From Callorhinus ursinus (taxonomy: Eukaryota > Chordata > Mammalia > Carnivora > Otariidae), in contig NW_020313005.1 of the NCBI RefSeq assembly GCF_003265705.1, positions 17,490,109 to 17,554,108 of the forward strand: a stretch of DNA of 64,000 nucleotides. The letters run 5' to 3'. The notes beneath the pieces were generated by a model. The model had not been told where the DNA came from and made no database searches. It saw nothing but the letters and a program-made list of their open reading frames with translations. Positions 61,861 to 64,000 of the stretch are shown here, in pieces. The translations under genes and the position numbers were made by a program. Positions within the stretch are counted from its first letter, which is position 1; every line of letters starts with the position of its first letter.

Positions 61861-62376
61861 TGACTGTCATGCGTGCTGCACCCTCCTTACCTGCCTTTCT
61901 TAGAGAACCTCTAGATGGAATAGGACGTAAAGGGAGGGGTGCTGATGCATTTTGAACCAGCTGATGCATTTTAGGGAATACTTAAATCTTCATGCACACA
62001 GTGTTTTCTTCTGTTGCTCAGGGCTCGCTGATAGGATTCTTGCTACGAAAACTGCTCAGTGGGTTGGACTGTCTTCCTATTGGTTCAGACTCATGCTCTC
62101 TACTTTTGACCTTTACACAGATCTCTAGGCTTTGAGAAGTTAATGGTGTTTCTTTTCTTTTCCCCCACCTGGTCCTTCTGGGGAAGTGTGGGCAAGGTGT
62201 GGGCAAGAGGGAGGAGAGCTACCCCTGGAGCTCCATCAGCTCCAGTGACCTCCTCAGCTTTTGCAAGCATCTTCTAAGCAACTTCACAGATAGGTAATGC
62301 GAGGTGGGGGAGGGGAGAGGGGGACTCTGGGAGAAAGGAAAGGGGAGAAAAACCATAAAGCAAGGGGGATACTGAC

Positions 62377-62412
62377 CTTGCAACAAAGTTGAGCTTGTAG
62401 GCTCATTTAGTT
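62377..62412 (-). CDS. NTM: NTM 36-nt cassette exon (ELNEPTSSTLLQ)
   Basis: On the minus strand an acceptor ending ACCCGATTTAG precedes 36 nt encoding, with the incoming G, E-L-N-E-P-T-S-S-T-L-L-Q plus the first base of the next codon. The donor CAAG|GTCAGT is good. Known longer NTM isoforms carry ELNEPTSSTLLQ directly before EVKTTALTPWK, so order and sequence match. The exon is a multiple of three and phase 1 on both sides, so it can be used alone, with the 33-nt exon, or skipped. The peptide is Ser/Thr-rich and would lengthen the membrane-proximal stalk. The polypyrimidine tract is short (TCCCTCACCC), which fits regulated inclusion. If the donor is ignored, the reading frame runs on for about 52 further codons to a stop near 62219. 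Confidence 0.88.
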
Positions 62413-64000
62413 CTAAATCGGGTGAGGGACATACAGGAGAGAAAAATGAAAACAAACACATATATTATATACAGCCGCTATATATTTGTCATATATAGTT
62501 TGTATACTGCCTTTCACATACATTTCTGGGGGAATGGATAAATAAAGGAAGACACAAAAACCAAAGGTGGTAGGACAAGATGCAGCATGAGAAACACTAA
62601 TGTGCCTTATGCTTCCATCCCTGGGTGTGGTGGTTGGAAAGTGAGGGAACTGGCCACTCATACATTTCCCAAAGCTGTGCTGAGCTGGGTGGCTGACGTG
62701 GTAACAAAGGACCAAAGGACCAAAGTCCCTGTCCAGATGAGGTTTCTGTCCCACATCTTACCCCCATTGTCTCACTTTGGGAGACCAAGTTCAGGCATTT
62801 CTGGTCCCATAGCACCACAGCGGAAACAAGATGGCGCCAAGAACCACCATGATTTGGCGTTCTGGGGACCCTGCAATCCCTGCAGTCTTAAGGAGCAGAT
62901 GCTCAGGACACTACTGGTTCATGATAGGAAGGATGACCCTGCTGTATTTGGATACTGGCCATGATGGAGCCTCCACGCACAGCACTCCTCACTTTCCAAC
63001 GTTCAGGTCACATGATGAGAGCACGCAGTTTGTGTGAAAGGTGGCAGCAAAATGGTGATAACGTAGCTGGCTTTCTGTGATGCTATAGGAGAATGGACTG
63101 CATCACAAAGTTCACGGATTTGCATAACACAAATGCTGCTTTCCCATCACCGCAGTCTGCTTGCTGGGTCTGGGCTGAGGGTCTGCTGATAATGGGAGAT
63201 GACATGGAAAACTCCAGTATAAGTTTGTATTTGTGATTGATGGTGGGCCTCCATCATGAATTTTGGGACTGCCATGTCTGGACTAAACCTCAGCGAGTGC
63301 CAATGGGGTGGAAACACCCACCTTCCACACTAATGACATTTGACTAGTTCCATGGAACTATGTCAGCCATGGGGCATTTTGGTGATGGGCTCCTCACAAA
63401 TGATCTCTCATTTGAGGCTTGAAAATTGTTTTCTGTTGGATTAATTTTGGAAAATGCTCCATGCTTTTTCTCCCTTTTGGAGACTTCGCATGTGAAGAAA
63501 AGCTTGGAGATCACCACATTAAAGAACATTCCCACGTGTACACCATTCATCTTGGTTGATCCAGTCTTTCTAAACTTATCTGAATTCATACTATCACTTT
63601 TCCATGTTTAGAGAATCCTGGACTCCAGAGAGCTGGCAAGTGGAGGAACGTCCCAGTGACACACAGGGTGAATACAGACAGACCAACGGTGGGGAGGCAG
63701 AGGTTCTAATTGCCACGCAGGGGTCTGCTGAGAAGAGCAGATTTATGGCACATGCTTTACTGCATTCCTTCTCACAAACACCAGCTATTTCACTCTCAAA
63801 GTTTGTGCCTTCTCCCTGTTCTCATCTTCAGATGGCTTAAGGGGAAGAGGCCAGGGAATTACACAGTAGTGATGAAGCCAATTGCAAAACCATGTCATGC
63901 ATCCAAATCAGAAGAACGAGGAGGCCAGAGGAGGAGGAAGACTGTTTATGAGGAAGGAGGGCTACTGTGGGCGGGGGGCAGGCCTGGGGAGGGATGGACG
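62413..64000 (-). other. NTM: NTM intron upstream of the 36-nt cassette (partial)
   Basis: Starts at the acceptor of the 36-nt exon and runs off the window. I see no further NTM exon: the third Ig domain and the constitutive IMLF-G junction are not found here. Unique sequence with no repeat I can name. Confidence 0.7.

Larger units (their letters stand above)
56983..62376 (-). other. NTM: NTM intron between the two cassette exons
   Basis: Intron bounded by GTCAGT at 62376-62371 and the acceptor at 56984-56983 (minus strand). Contents seen: an L1 3'-terminal fragment at 57.78 kb, a perfect 27-bp inverted repeat (58872-58898 with 59900-59926), two purine/poly-A tracts (59223-59313 and 60237-60270) and a MIR near 61.75 kb. 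The rest appears unique. Confidence 0.8.
50200..64000 (-). other. NTM: NTM (neurotrimin) gene, 3' part
   Basis: Gene span inferred from three minus-strand coding exons at 62377-62412, 56950-56982 and 51904-52004, each with AG/GT splice signals and all meeting in phase 1. Neurotrimin belongs to the IgLON family (NTM, OPCML, LSAMP, NEGR1, IGLON5). These are GPI-anchored neuronal surface proteins with three Ig domains that mediate homophilic and heterophilic adhesion and neurite outgrowth. Only the 3' end is present. The exon ending in the third Ig domain must lie upstream, beyond 64000, because no Ig-like cysteine/tryptophan framework is visible on the minus strand between 62413 and 64000. The left boundary, 50200, is a guess from a candidate polyadenylation signal. 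The identification rests on the C-terminal peptide and the two cassette peptides matching NTM rather than OPCML or LSAMP, as I remember those proteins. Confidence 0.9.

Noticed and set aside
62413..64000. Search for the NTM third Ig-domain exon
   Set aside because: No minus-strand frame shows the YTCVASN-type framework or the IMLF end, so the exon must lie beyond the window.

Overview
The window is nuclear DNA from a placental mammal, almost certainly a carnivoran of the dog-like (caniform) branch. Four tRNA-Lys-derived SINEs of the carnivore Can-SINE type, two carnivore-type L1 3'-end fragments and many old mammalian repeats (L2, MIR, MLT1-like LTRs, MER5A, L1M) point there. No prokaryotic gene, operon, CRISPR array or plasmid function is present.

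The only protein-coding gene I can support is neurotrimin (NTM), a GPI-anchored IgLON cell-adhesion protein of neurons, on the minus strand at the right end. Three of its small 3'-most coding exons are visible. They are a 36-nt cassette exon (62377-62412), a 33-nt cassette exon (56950-56982) and the terminal coding exon (51904-52004). The terminal exon encodes the GPI-attachment tail and stop, and is followed by a 3'UTR of probably about 1.7 kb. Both cassettes are multiples of three and all junctions are phase 1, so every inclusion or skipping combination keeps the frame. The Ig-domain exons lie beyond 64000.

From 1 to about 50 kb is a gene desert downstream of NTM. In mammals this interval separates NTM from the convergent paralogue OPCML, so OPCML would be expected to the left of the window on the plus strand. 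The desert is a palimpsest of repeats: an antisense L2 with an L1 inserted in it (4.5-6.3 kb), L1 pieces flanking an L2 (13.2-18 kb), LTRs at 3.0 and 25.7 kb, Can-SINEs at 14.4, 18.8, 27.6 and 30.5 kb, and a composite antisense L1 about 5.4 kb long (37.35-42.8 kb). That L1 has lost its endonuclease half and carries a younger L1 inside it.

Points worth a second look are the paired NTM microexons, a perfect 27-bp inverted repeat 1 kb apart in an NTM intron, an 18-G tract about 106 bp from the terminal-exon acceptor, a 27-bp L1-derived inverted repeat inside the composite L1, and an unassigned CpG-bearing open stretch at 43.8-44.1 kb. I found no convincing new biological system. Family assignments were made by recognition only, so repeat boundaries are approximate.
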